Shown in pieces: positions 24,701-34,817 of a stretch of DNA of 64,000 nt. The notes under the pieces were generated by a model, which did no database searches, had not been told where the DNA came from, and saw only the letters and a program-made list of their open reading frames with translations. This stretch comes from Owenia fusiformis (lineage: Eukaryota; Annelida; Polychaeta; Sabellida; Oweniidae): assembly GCA_903813345.2 (NCBI GenBank), contig CAIIXF020000002.1:26612455-26676454 (forward strand). Reading direction: 5' to 3'. The position numbers and the translations under genes are program-made. Numbering within the stretch: the stretch's first letter is position 1; the number at the start of each line of letters is the position of its first letter.

Positions 24701-27700
24701 AAGTTGAAATTTCTTAATCATCAAATATTTCTTAATGCATTTCAAAAAATATTATCTTTTTAACACCAATGCAAAGGTTGAACAAAGGACACACTATTTC
24801 AATAATAAAATGCCATATTTAATGGGCCATTTTAATGTTTTAGCATATCAAAAATATTTTGAAACATTAGTGATGTCACTAAGGTACAAAAACTTTTTGA
24901 AAAAAATTGAAATTTTTTTTTCGATGTCAATCTTTTCTAAATATGTTAGACTTTCATAAAAAAACAATGTTGATTGTCTAACCAGGTTAAAAGGAAAAAT
25001 AAATTATGTTTTAGATATCATTGTACCATTGGTTTCTATGAGAACTAAAATTTTGAAATGCATTTTATTCAGAACAATTTTCATGCACTGATAAGTTCAT
25101 TTCTTGCTTATTTATGAACCGATTTTCTTAATTTTTTCGGCAAAAAACACGGGAGGATGAATGCTATGCATTGGTATGAATTGTGGCTAATTAGAAGATA
25201 TGAGTGACCTCTAAAAGTTGGTTTTAAATAAATTCACAAATTTTGGAACAAAAAGTCTATCAAAAACCACTTTTTGAAATTTAAAAAAAAAGTTTCACAT
25301 ATCACACTTTGATAACATTAGGTAACACTACAATTTAAGCCAAAGTGGTTTAAACTTTATATGGGGCCTTTAAAACTTCCAGTAACTTAACAAATACTGT
25401 TTAGACAACTCTACTGACTTCAGTTTTTTTCAAAATCATCTTCAAGTTTTCAGAAGTTCAACTCTGACCTTATATTTAAGATTTGACCTTCAGTGACCTT
25501 CTCAAGGTAAAAAAAGGTCAAAAAGGTATTTTTTCAACTTGCTTAAAATTGACCATTAATTTATTTTTCTCGAAAAGTTCTCGAAAGATCAAATCTGATA
25601 ATAGATTTGACTTTCAATTACATTCACAAGGTCAAAAAAATAGTTGACCTTCAATGACCTTCTCAAGGTCAAAAAGGTATTTTTTCAGCTTGCTTCAAAT
25701 TGATCAATTATTTTTTAAATCATCTACAAGTTATCAGAAGTTCAAATCTGACTTTAGATTTGATATTTCACCTTCAGTGACCTTCTCATGGTCAAAAAAG
25801 GTATTTTTTCAAATCGCTTCAAATTGACCAATTTCTTTATGCAAAATCATCTACAAGTTCTCAGAAATTCCTATGTGACTTAATTGAACTAATAATATTG
25901 TGAGCAATTAGGTGGTGACATTTTGTCATGTTAATGCATTGTCCAATTCTTACTGTCCAATCTTCAAATTCTTCTTATTCAATCTTTCAGTTTGTATTGT
26001 CCAATCTTGAAATTCTTATTCAATAGACTAGAAGCGAGAAGAAATAATCTTGATTTACGTCATAAAAAATTCAGTCAAACTGATGTCATATTTGGAATTT
26101 ACATGTAAAATTACATTTAGAAATGTGGTTTGGAAAAGAGTAATTATCAACTTTGAAAATTAAATTTTCTTTGAAAATGTGACTTCTAGGTTGGGGAGAT
26201 TCCCCATAGACCCCATGTTGTAAAATCACAAAAGTGAAAGGCCTCCTCTGGTGTTGGTAGATAATATTTTCTTTTACTGGACATCTTTTAACTTGTATCT
26301 ATCAGAAACATAAGGGTAATATGAAAAGTGAATCACTAAAACTGATGAATATTCAAGATTAAGGGAATTTTGTAATACCCCGCCATGTTATTTTCCCCGA
26401 ATCAGCCACCTGGTGGCGAAACTGGTAACTACCTACTCGCATCTGAGTAATTGTCCAATCATCAAATTTGTATTGTCAAATCTTCCAATTCTTATTTTTA
26501 GTACCTCAGCTGAGATACTGTTGACAGCTTCTTTTGAAAAAAATTGAAAAAAAAATTGAAAAAGATTTTGAAATAAAAGGATTAGTATTGAAATAGGGAA
26601 CTGAATTTAACATTGTTTTTCTCTCAAACCAATTGTTGAAAACATTCTGTAAAAAACACTGTCATTTATGTAATGGTCACTGATTGACAACAATTTAATG
26701 CAAAAATTATTTATATATATTTTATTTAACTGTTTTTGTGAACAAGTTTTTTTTTTATAGTGCAATTGTTTTTTTTGTTCCTTTCTACCAATTCTTCAGA
26801 ATGAAATAAAAGATCTCTATTGGAACAAAATAGCATATACAACATTTTCTTAGACCTCTCAATATTGTAGTTAAACAAAGGAAAGTTTGGTTCATTTAAC
26901 AAAACGTATTCAAAAAATTAAACCAAAAAAAACAAAAATAGTTAAAAATTGGAAGTGAACCTTTTATTTCAAGATAGCTTTTTGAATGCACCAAACTTTC
27001 CTTTGTACAATTTCAATATTGAGAGACCTAAACACAATGTGTATATGTCGTTTTGTTCCAATGAGGTTCAGAGAGATGTTTCATTTCATTCCAAACATAT
27101 GACATAAAGAACAAAAGAAGTGTCTGATGTGTTTTCTAAAAAAAATATACGTAGAGAAAAGTATATTTTTTCAAATTAAATTGTTACCATTCAAAAGATG
27201 ACCATTAAATTGATGATGTGTAAAATTTTCAGAATTTTACCTGTTATTTACCTATATCACTATTAAGTATTGGATAAGAACCTATATAACACTGGGGCAA
27301 ATTATGAAAGTATGATTGTGAAAAGCCTGCACATACAAAGGTGAATTCCATGCCAATTAATAAGTATAAGAGATCGACTTGTCAAAAAGTTCTGGCTTTT
27401 CAAAATGCAACATTTCCTGTGTTAAAATGTGTTTTATTTATTTTAGATACTGAGGATAAAGATGTACACAGGTTTACTCCTGTAGCTGTAGGACCTAAAA
27501 GTACAGATGATAATGATTACAGTCTGTCTTCTTTAAACCTTGGACCAAACAAGAAGGATGATTATCCAATTAAAATAATGCCTGAACTTTCTGCTAGTGA
27601 AAATACTTTTGAGTTTATTGAAAGTAAACGTGAATCTGAAGAACTTGAAGCATTGATAGGACCAAAAGAAACACCAAATAAACCCTCGATCTCTGCACCT

Positions 27701-30119
27701 GATTCAAGTTCTCCCATACCACAGATTTCCCCTGCAGGATTATCTTCCATAGATAGTGTACTATTTAAGTATCCTAAAGATGCAAATCCTCATGCAGGAG
27801 GTGATCATATCGTTGGTGTGATCGATGAACCAAAGAGTGATGGTAATATGAAGGCTGTTCCAGAGCTATGTCCCTCTCCATCGTATGACTTTAGCGAACC
27901 AGGTATGCAAGCAGCTGGTGGGTATGTTGTAGAGAGTAATTCAATGGGAATCGATTTAGTACCTGTACGTGAAGAAGGAAAACCTAAGGAGAATTATGGA
28001 GGAGCCATAAAATATGACGAACCACAAGCCAAGGATCCCAACGAGCATCTCAAAACATGTAAGTTTAGAGACAACCAATGCAGGTGCTTCAACTCTAATG
28101 AATCTCTTGGTTTGAGTATATTCAATTAACAGTCAACACCTTGTGTTTAACATTAAAGGTGCAGTAGCCACTCGAAAAGGTAGATTGCTGTTGTTTAATA
28201 TGATCATTTTTCAGTTTCTATGCTAATTCTTGCATTTTCTTGTTAGTACATCCTGATACAATTACATGAATTGTGAAAAAGACAAAATTGAAACTTGAAA
28301 GTAAATCCCTATAAAATGATCAACTTATTTATAATGTGTTGATAATAGAAAATCAAAATGGATTCATATATCCATGACTTTATTTTTTACAGGGGTTGAA
28401 AAATTGAGAAAGAATGATGTATTACTAGACGATATGTGGCAGATGTTGGAGTTCCAAAAATTTCTTCAAGTCATATTGGATCCAGGGGATGAATGGATTT
28501 CATTGGAATATGAATGTCCCGTTAAACCTATTGATATTGAACATGGCATTTCTATGAATGACTACATTGAATATGCAAAGTATGTAGCAACTACATGTAT
28601 AGTGTAGAAACCCAATAGTATTTTAGGCCTCTGAAATTTTCAATCTGTCTGGTGTTTTGACAATTTTTATCCTTGTCATTCAAATGATTTGTAGAACAAA
28701 AATTAATTATATTTTTTTTATTAAAATATTTTATTATAGTGTCACTAGTGTTAAAAGTATACATACAATGTCAAATACAAAGTAAACTAAAACACTACCA
28801 GCCGGTGTCGGCTTATGAGACACTTCCTTCTACAATCTGGAACAATGTCCATTAAATAAATATACTATAATATACAATTATTGCACTGTTCAAATATAAT
28901 ATCAGCATGTTTTGGGAGTAAGCATTTTAAGTTGACTAGAATAAATATCTGTTGAGCAGTTGTTTTGATCATTTCAGACCCTCTCAATATTGAATTTCCT
29001 TTTTTGCCACATTTTAAATAGAGTTGAAGACAATAAATTTTGGATGTTTTTGTCATGCATAAGACTGATCAGTGTACCCAGGCCATCATTTGAGTTAATG
29101 TTTATATGGGGGGCTGTTACTTTAACATTGTCATAAAACTCTTTCCTTATGTCCTTATAATGTTCACATTGAGTCAAAAAGTGTATCTCATCCTCAATAC
29201 AATCATTATCACAGAGAATACATTTTCGTTCTTGCAGCGGTGTATTGTTCCATCTACCTGTCTCTATATTTAAGTGGAGACTTCCTGTTCGGAACTGAGC
29301 AAGTATTCTCCTGTGTTGTCTGGGCATTCTGTTTTTTAAGTACTGTTCAGTCACCACACCATATTTAAATTGACGGAATGTCCTAAGTTTGTTTCCATTT
29401 GCTTCATTATTTTTGTCATCCCATATGTTGGTTAGGAATGTGTCATTTTGATTCAGGTAATGTTTCAGTGTATTAAGAGCAAGTTTGGTTGAGACGTTTG
29501 TGGCATTTGTTATTGGGACTCCTCCTTTAACTAATAACTGCTGTGTTTTATAGTCCCAGCTAGACTTTCTCTTTGCAGACCATAAATGTATTTTGTGATT
29601 TGTCCTGGTTCTATCCATATTGTGAAGCCTCAAGTATAGTCTAGCACACTCAATATGTTGCTTATCGAGGAGAGATGACCAACCTAGGTCTCCCCTTACT
29701 GCCTCATTGCTTGTTTTTCGGCTCAACCCCAGGAACATCTTGCCAGCTCGGTTTTGGATGTTGTTCAGAGGTCTACGTCTAATACAAAATCAAAAGGGGT
29801 ATTGTTTATTAAAAGTTTGAACATACCTAGGGTAGTGTGGCATGAAATAGTCTTGGAGCCTTGAATAATTATATCCAAAAGTGAAAGTAAATGAACATGC
29901 ACAGTTATCTTTATCTTGTTATATTGAAGAATATTCTGTTTCAGGTCTGAAGGAAAAAAAAAACAGAGCTGCACCAAAAATACAATAAATGGCATTTTGA
30001 AACGTCATCCTGGTGTAACTATGAGTGAACTTCTTTTATGGTTCATAAAGCATCGACAATTTAGCAGTGTCAATAAAATTAAAACTTTTATGGAGAGGCA
30101 TGGACATAAGATTAACTAA
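18752..30119 (+). CDS. Single-pass receptor with death-domain-like C-terminus (10 exons)
   Basis: Exons: 18752-18943, 20675-20712, 21293-21450, 21782-21964, 22323-22496, 23807-23977, 24178-24354, 27447-28058, 28393-28579, 29945-30119. All junctions are GT-AG and phase-compatible, giving 688 codons and a TAA stop at 30117. Seen: a signal peptide (hydrophobic 'WMGIVFVIMVVATTYC'; translation may start at 18785 rather than 18752); a Cys-rich segment at residues 72-115; a six-Cys, sushi-like segment at about 130-190; a Thr-rich stalk with 'TAIDTTT' twice; a transmembrane helix at about 256-279; a Lys/Arg-rich stop; a ~290-residue acidic linker; and a C-terminal fold at about 590-685. The fold has 'DEWISLEYE' (compare the D-W-xx-L-A of death domains) and 'LKRHPGVTMSELLLWF', like the last helices of a death domain. 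By analogy with TNF-receptor-type proteins it would signal through death-domain adaptors; that is inference. The ectodomain is not a recognisable TNFR repeat. Introns carry several TEs. Confidence 0.75.
19108..19332. mobile_element. Short inverted-repeat DNA element, TA-flanked, intron 1 of the receptor gene
   Basis: The ends are 'tacaaggtgtttcataatgt' at 19108 and the complement of 'tacagggtgtttcataacga' ending at 19332. The length is 225 bp, with TA at both borders, as in Tc1/mariner-type miniature elements. No ORF. Confidence 0.7.
19855..20070. mobile_element. CAGGCCCGTAGCC-type miniature DNA element, copy 1
   Basis: Terminal repeats are 'caggcccgtagccagg' and 'cctggctacgggcctg'. It is flanked by CCCTT at 19850-19854 and 20071-20075, a 5-bp target duplication. 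It is 216 bp long with internal G- and C-runs and 'ggcgaacccccccc'. It lies in intron 1 of the receptor gene. Copies 2 (48591) and 3 (52597) have the same ends and also 5-bp duplications. Confidence 0.9.
21689..21734. mobile_element. Very short TACAGG...CCTGTA element remnant
   Basis: 'tacaggatgtccctaaaaag' faces 'ttttttggtcaccctgta' across only 46 bp, with TA at each edge. It lies 48 bp before the acceptor of receptor exon 4. The ends resemble the other TA-flanked elements here (19108, 38217). Confidence 0.5.
22520..22669. mobile_element. 150-bp inverted-repeat element in receptor intron 5
   Basis: 'actgtattctctctaatgag' at 22520 pairs with 'ctcattaaagagaatacagt' ending at 22669, followed on the inner side by 'tgcacagt'/'actgtgca'. 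The terminal inverted repeat is about 28 bp. No coding content. Confidence 0.7.
23035..23635 (+). pseudogene. Non-LTR retrotransposon 3' end, decayed, receptor intron 5
   Basis: The frame from about 23065 reads 'RRSLTKFRISNHKLKIETGR' then 'DERICEFCNLI', the same K/R-FR-x-S...L-x-IETGR tail followed by C-x2-C seen at 10.7-11.6, 28.7-29.8 and 31.0-31.7 kb. It then frameshifts. The 3' end is A-rich ('caataaagtgtaataaag') near 23600. It is inserted sense relative to the host gene. Boundaries are approximate. Confidence 0.6.
24422..25932. repeat. 1.5-kb repeat bounded by GTCACCACC/GGTGGTGAC, with internal ~140-bp tandem units
   Basis: 'atgtcaccacccaaaagtag' at about 24421 faces 'ggtggtgacat' at about 25912. 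From about 25400 to 25870 a unit of roughly 140 bp recurs: 'caagttctcagaagttcaaa', then 'gaccttcagtgaccttctca', then 'aggtattttttcaacttgct'. No ORF. It lies in receptor intron 7. It resembles GTCACCACC-starting repeats I know from marine invertebrates. Confidence 0.6.
26630..27190. mobile_element. Foldback-like inverted repeat in receptor intron 7
   Basis: The arm at about 26775-26925 ('gaaataaaagatctctattgg', 'caaaggaaagtttggttcat') is the inverted counterpart of about 26950-27120 ('gcaccaaactttcctttg', 'gttttgttccaatgag'). The centre is near 26940 in a run of A. Outer limits are uncertain. No coding content. Confidence 0.6.
28735..29785 (-). pseudogene. Non-LTR retrotransposon 3' part, antisense in receptor intron 9
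   Basis: An open frame runs 29738-28974 and extends upstream to about 29775 ('LNNIQNRAGKMFLGL'). It has 'NEAVRGDLGW' (the post-RT block ...NxAVxGDxGW of these elements), 'RRILAQFRTGS', 'LNIETGRW' and a C-x2-C-x9-H-x4-C tail ('CILCDNDCIEDEIHFLTQC'). The RT and endonuclease are missing, so it is 5'-truncated. Reading the minus strand, the 3' end has 'gtgtctcataagcc' with a small stem and 'gacactataataaa', matching the copy at 10.7-11.6 kb. A 254-codon uninterrupted frame marks this as the youngest of the set. Confidence 0.8.
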
Positions 30120-30964
30120 AGGTATGCTCAAAGTAAATTATGATGCCATACAGCCGTTTTTAAAAAAAATCTCAGAGGAAGTGTTACATGTTAAGGGTTA
30201 GAAATATAGGACAAGCGGGTCTCAGTTGATGGCACCTGTCATATACCCTGTTTATCGACGACAATGAGAGATTTAGTATAACATGCATGCATAGGACTAG
30301 GAACATGTATAATTATTAGTGTCTCACGGAATCCCAAGCAGAAAAGAGAGGGGACTCGGACTAGATTTTTTCTATAAGGTTCCAAGGCCTATGTATGCAC
30401 AGGCTCCAGAAATGCCTGAATGTTTCTATGCGCTGACTGAATTGAACAGAAATACTGAACTGGCTTCCAGAGTGCCATATAATTTAAAGATAATAAAAGT
30501 ATATAAATATATACTGTTGAATGCACATATACAAGAAATCGTTAAAATCAGCTTACATGTACACAGTTCATATTTTGTAAATGTTTTCTTTGTTCTGTTT
30601 CTGTGTAAAATAATGTACTTGACTGAGCTGGATATGAACTTACAAGTGATAGTTAGAGATTGATTAGAAAATAACCATGAAATGTAGAACTAGTCTTCAT
30701 ATTCTATTTATTTTCTACATGCATTATAATTGCTCAATCCTAACCATCATTCCGGTTTTAGTTTGCTTCACGCTTATAGAAGCTTAAAATTTTAAGGGGT
30801 GTGGGATTGAATCTGCCAATTGGACACTTTTAGGTAATTATGTATAATATAGACTGAATGCTTACATCGAAAAATTGTTTAAAAGCATAATTTTGAGATA
30901 GCCTTTGGTTGTGTGTTCCTATTGAACAATTCCAAGTTTAATGTACAAGGCTGATATTTTAAAT

Positions 30965-31660
30965 AAGGATCGGATTATATATAACTTTTATTGACATCTT
31001 GTATCATAACATGATTACATTAGTCATAACTATGAAAAAACTAAATATCTAAACTACAAATACTAACTAAGGCAAAAGTACAAAAATATATACGAGATAT
31101 ACAAAAACCCAAAATAAAGGTAGTATACATCATGATGAAAGGACAAGGTTACAAGGTTACATTTAAAGTGTGGTGCACATACCCTGCATTCTGACTACAA
31201 ATTCTTAAATGAATGATAAATGAATTTTCCAAAGTGTCTTTGTAATGTTAAGTTTTTACTTGAAATGAGATTGACAAATAAATGTTCACTATAGAGGTCA
31301 AAGTTACTTAGAATTTCACGAGCCTTAGTGTACAATAATTGTCTATGCTCATCATTCTTTGTACAAGTTAAAAGGAAATGACATTCATCCTCTATATGTT
31401 TACAGGTATTGCATAATCTTTCCTCTCTAGGTTTTGGTTTTGGCTTTGCATGTCTTCCAGTCTCAATCGCCAATCGATGAGAACTCATTCGAAATCTACT
31501 TATCGCCAATCTATAATTTTTATTATCTAATTTCAAATATAATTCAATTCTAAAATCTTTTTTGAACAATTTATACGTTCTCAGTATAGGATAAATGTTC
31601 AAATCATTTTTCCATTTTTCTACAAATTGTAAGCTCCTTCCTTTTACTATTGATACATTT
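30965..31660 (-). pseudogene. Non-LTR retrotransposon 3' end, downstream of the receptor gene
   Basis: The minus-strand frame 31602-31195 has 'YRLAISRFRMSSHRLAIETG' and then a C-x2-C-x7-H-x4-C knuckle ('CNTCKHIEDECHFLLTC'). The 3' untranslated region runs to 'caataaaagtt' near 30985. Its 3' end differs from the 'ctcataagcc' family, so this is a related but separate lineage. RT is absent. Confidence 0.7.
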
Positions 31661-32596
31661 TAAATATCAGTAACTTAAATTAAAAGATAGGATATTGTGT
31701 ACTCTTGAAACTTAGGCAGTATATAGATATAATACATAAACTATATTTTGGTATCAGTCTGCATAATAGTGCATGCTATTTTGCTAGTTTATTTATTCAT
31801 TTTCATATTTTAAAATACCAATGAAATGCTGGCCTTTTTATTAATGAACTATTTTCAGAAAGAAACAGTGGATTTTTACCGAATACGAGTATGTAGCTAT
31901 AAAAATATTTTGTCTAAAGGTATACATGTATTCATTTAAACACTATCAAAACTGAGAATTTATACAAAAAATAGGTAAAATTCTTGGTGTTATATAGATA
32001 AAACAGTATAGGCCTATTGTAGACCCGGTTGTCGACCCAAGTAATTGTAATGCCCTATCTGTAAAGTACCTGTTACATTAGCCACGTGGGCTCACTGTTC
32101 GCCACTGTGTGGCTAATTTTGGCATTGATTTTTGATTCATTTTTTGTATTTGGCGTGCTGGTGGATATCTTACTTTAAAACTATTAGATTTGCCCACAGT
32201 GTATCCATTGCCGTGACCCACCATTAGCCCCAACGTATTCACACGGTGGCGAATGGTGAGACCACATGGCCTAAGTCGGACGGCCCCATAACATGAGGTT
32301 GCTGCCTTATATTAGGTCTACATGTATCTTGTACACTTTGTCGTTGATGCAGTTAATACTGAATATTAGCTTTTTATTATCATACTCATTACATATGTAG
32401 AGATAACATTTTTATTTTATCCTACACAGCATTATCTAGCATGTGGCTCTGCCGCTGTTTGGTGTATATAATGTGTAGATGATACAGATGTATGTGCAAT
32501 AGCACAAGTCATGTTTGATATTTGGCCATTTACAATGTCAAGCATTTGAATGAATACATGGTGTTGGTTGTGAAGTGTGTTTCATATTAGTTTATC

Positions 32597-32829
32597 TAAA
32601 GTGCTCACCATAAATAAACGACACCTGAATTTTCTATCACCATTTCCAGACCAATTTGATTTGAGACTTCGTACTTTCCAATAATGTCTAGATACACAGT
32701 TTTGTATATTTTACATTTTGTATACTCTCATCCACTGATGTATAGTCTCTTGAAAATTCTCTTCTTTTTAACATGGGAAATCCTCACTTCAGCAAATCCA
32801 GGTGTCATTTGTTTATGGTGAGCACTGTA
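32597..32829. mobile_element. TA-flanked miniature element, GTGCTCACC ends
   Basis: 'taaagtgctcaccataaata' at 32597 pairs with 'tttatggtgagcactgta' ending at 32829, continued by 'cgacacctga'/'ccaggtgtca'. The element is 233 bp with TA at both ends, the pattern of Tc1/mariner-derived elements. Confidence 0.75.
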
Positions 32830-32833
32830 CATG

Positions 32834-33439
32834 CAGGGTGAGCCAAAAAATAACACAAACAAATCTCCATAACTCAGTCATCCAGTAAATCGAGTAGCCA
32901 TGATTCAATTTTCCCCCGGCCTGGGGCTTCGGTTTATAACGTAGAGGGAGGGAGTCAAGGCAAATGGTATAAGGGGTTCGCAAGACAGAAAAGGTTTCAA
33001 CAAATTACAGAAAATTGTATGCGTACTCATCAAGTACATGTAGCTAGTGTAGATGTTTGATTCATTGTTCCCGCGAAAATAGTCATCTTTCTGAGAGTGG
33101 GGTTCGTTCCAGGCCTTTGGTTTGTTGGTCTTTTAGAAAAGGGGTTGTTACCGGCCAGGTTTTTGTTTTATAAAGAAAGGGGGATCCACGGCGAATGGAG
33201 TTTACATGAGGCCCACAAATCCCCTCTCACTATGCCCATGCATCTTGAGCTGTAAGTTGACAATATCTTTGAAATGGCTCCAAAGATAAAAGTTTAGGGA
33301 TTCATATCGAATGACCAATGAAACGTTTCCAATGAAAGAAAATTGAACAAGGTTTAATTATGCCAAATATTAGTTCAGATCCTTGTTGGAAAACGGAGTA
33401 ATTAACATTTGTTTGGGTTACCCTTTTTGTCTCACCCTG
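32834..33439. mobile_element. Inverted-repeat element with CAGGGTGAG ends
   Basis: 'cagggtgagccaaaaaataa' at 32834 faces 'taccctttttgtctcaccctg' (complement) ending at 33439, with 'acaaacaaat' against 'atttgtttg' inside. It is 606 bp long, starts four bases after the previous element and has no ORF. Probably a Tc1/mariner-type non-autonomous copy. Confidence 0.65.
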
Positions 33440-34295
33440 TAGAAGTAAATGTAGCAGTAAACCAACTGACATATTTATTTATTTGCCATCTATCAACAAA
33501 ACCTACTAGAAGTAGCACGTTATCTGATTGTTACGTTACGTGTTATACGTAATTGGGTAGACTGTAAGTGTGTAAGGCATACGTCACTGCTGTAAAAGCT
33601 TGTATTTTATTATAAAATAAAGTAAATCTTCCATTACAAAATATATCTGATTTGTGGCTCTTTTATCACTGGCAGATCTGGAAAGGCAAACATGTAGACC
33701 GTACATGTATTTTAAATGTCTCATATTTGAGGAATCAGTGAACTTTTAAACTGTAAACGATCAAGTTTTTCAGAAAACTGCTCAATTTTTTTAAAGGTGT
33801 GCCCAAATTATTTATTTTTGCACCCTCTCCAGGAATTGTATTCCTCGTGCTTTCAATAAAGAGAAGACGAAGTACCCATCTCTACATAAACTATTTTTTG
33901 TGTAATGGCTCTAAAATATGATTCGCAAAACTTGTGCGCATGCATTGCTTTCAGTGAGAAGCCAGACCCTTTCCCACCACCTGTTAATGAAAAAACAAAC
34001 ATGCAGAGATCTGTTGTTGAAGAAATGGCTGTGCTTAGTTTTTGGCTCGGTCTGTGTATAAGTGGAAATTCTATCTGAATTCTTGCGCACTTTGGCAGCA
34101 ACATATCTGCAACTGTTTTGGTAGCCAAGAATCCCTTGCAGTATTCTTCAGGATATATTCCAGAGAACAATATGTCTTGTTAGGTTAACTCAAGACGAAA
34201 TGAATGTGAAAAGATTTGACAACTGGGTCGTTTTTACAGGAAAGAAATATGGCGTAAACTGAACAACCTGCTATATTAAACTAGTTGGACCGCTT

Positions 34296-34817
34296 CACTG
34301 GCGGATCCAGAAGCTAACAAGGTTTGGGGGGGCACATTCAAATTCCCCCGAAATCCCCAAATTAGGCCCTTTTTAAAATTGAATGGCCCATTTCAGGGGC
34401 GGATCTGGGAACCAACAAGGGGGGGGCCAAACGTGTGGTCTGAGAAAAGAAGTACCGCGGAAAAAAATTTTGGGCCCCTAAAACCAAAATGTGGGCCCAA
34501 ATTTTGAAATTTTGATGCCCATTTTCTTCAAAATTTGGCCTAAAATTAAAAAATAAGGCCTTAGAAGGCCCATTTATGACCAAAAAGGCCCACTTTTTGG
34601 GGCAATAAGGCCTTTTTTGGCTCAAAAATCTTTTTGGGCCCAATTTTTTTTTTCTGGGCTCACCCGAGGGGGGCCCGGGCCCCTGCCCCCCCCCCCAGAT
34701 CCGCCAGTGCATTTTTGAAATTAGGCCTATATAGGCCCTAAAATGCCACGCAATGCCAAAAAGGTCCATTAATAGAGGCCTTACAATTTCTTGCCCCTTC
34801 CCCCGGATCCACCAGTG
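34296..34817. mobile_element. CACTGGCGGATC element, outer copy
   Basis: 'cactggcggatccag' at 34296 and 'ccggatccaccagtg' ending at 34817 are near-inverted ends. The flanks CGCTT and CGTTT agree in 4 of 5 bases, fitting a decayed 5-bp target duplication. It is interrupted by a second copy of the same family at 34394-34709. The minus-strand ORF across it has no protein-family features. Confidence 0.7.
34394..34709. mobile_element. CACTGGCGGATC element nested inside the outer copy
   Basis: The ends are 'caggggcggatctggg' and 'cccagatccgccagtg'. It is flanked by CATTT at 34389-34393 and 34710-34714, a perfect 5-bp duplication. The interior is rich in 'gggccc' and 'aaggcc' words with G and C runs. 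A partial third copy lies near 45229. Confidence 0.85.

Noticed and set aside
30319-30663. 114-codon ORF just downstream of the receptor stop
   Set aside because: It lies past the stop codon, has no similarity I recognise and becomes low-complexity; more likely 3' untranslated or intergenic sequence.
33853-34170. Minus-strand ORF of 105 codons
   Set aside because: No family resemblance, no convincing splice partners and no hydrophobic or domain pattern; it lies among TE remnants, so it is most likely chance.
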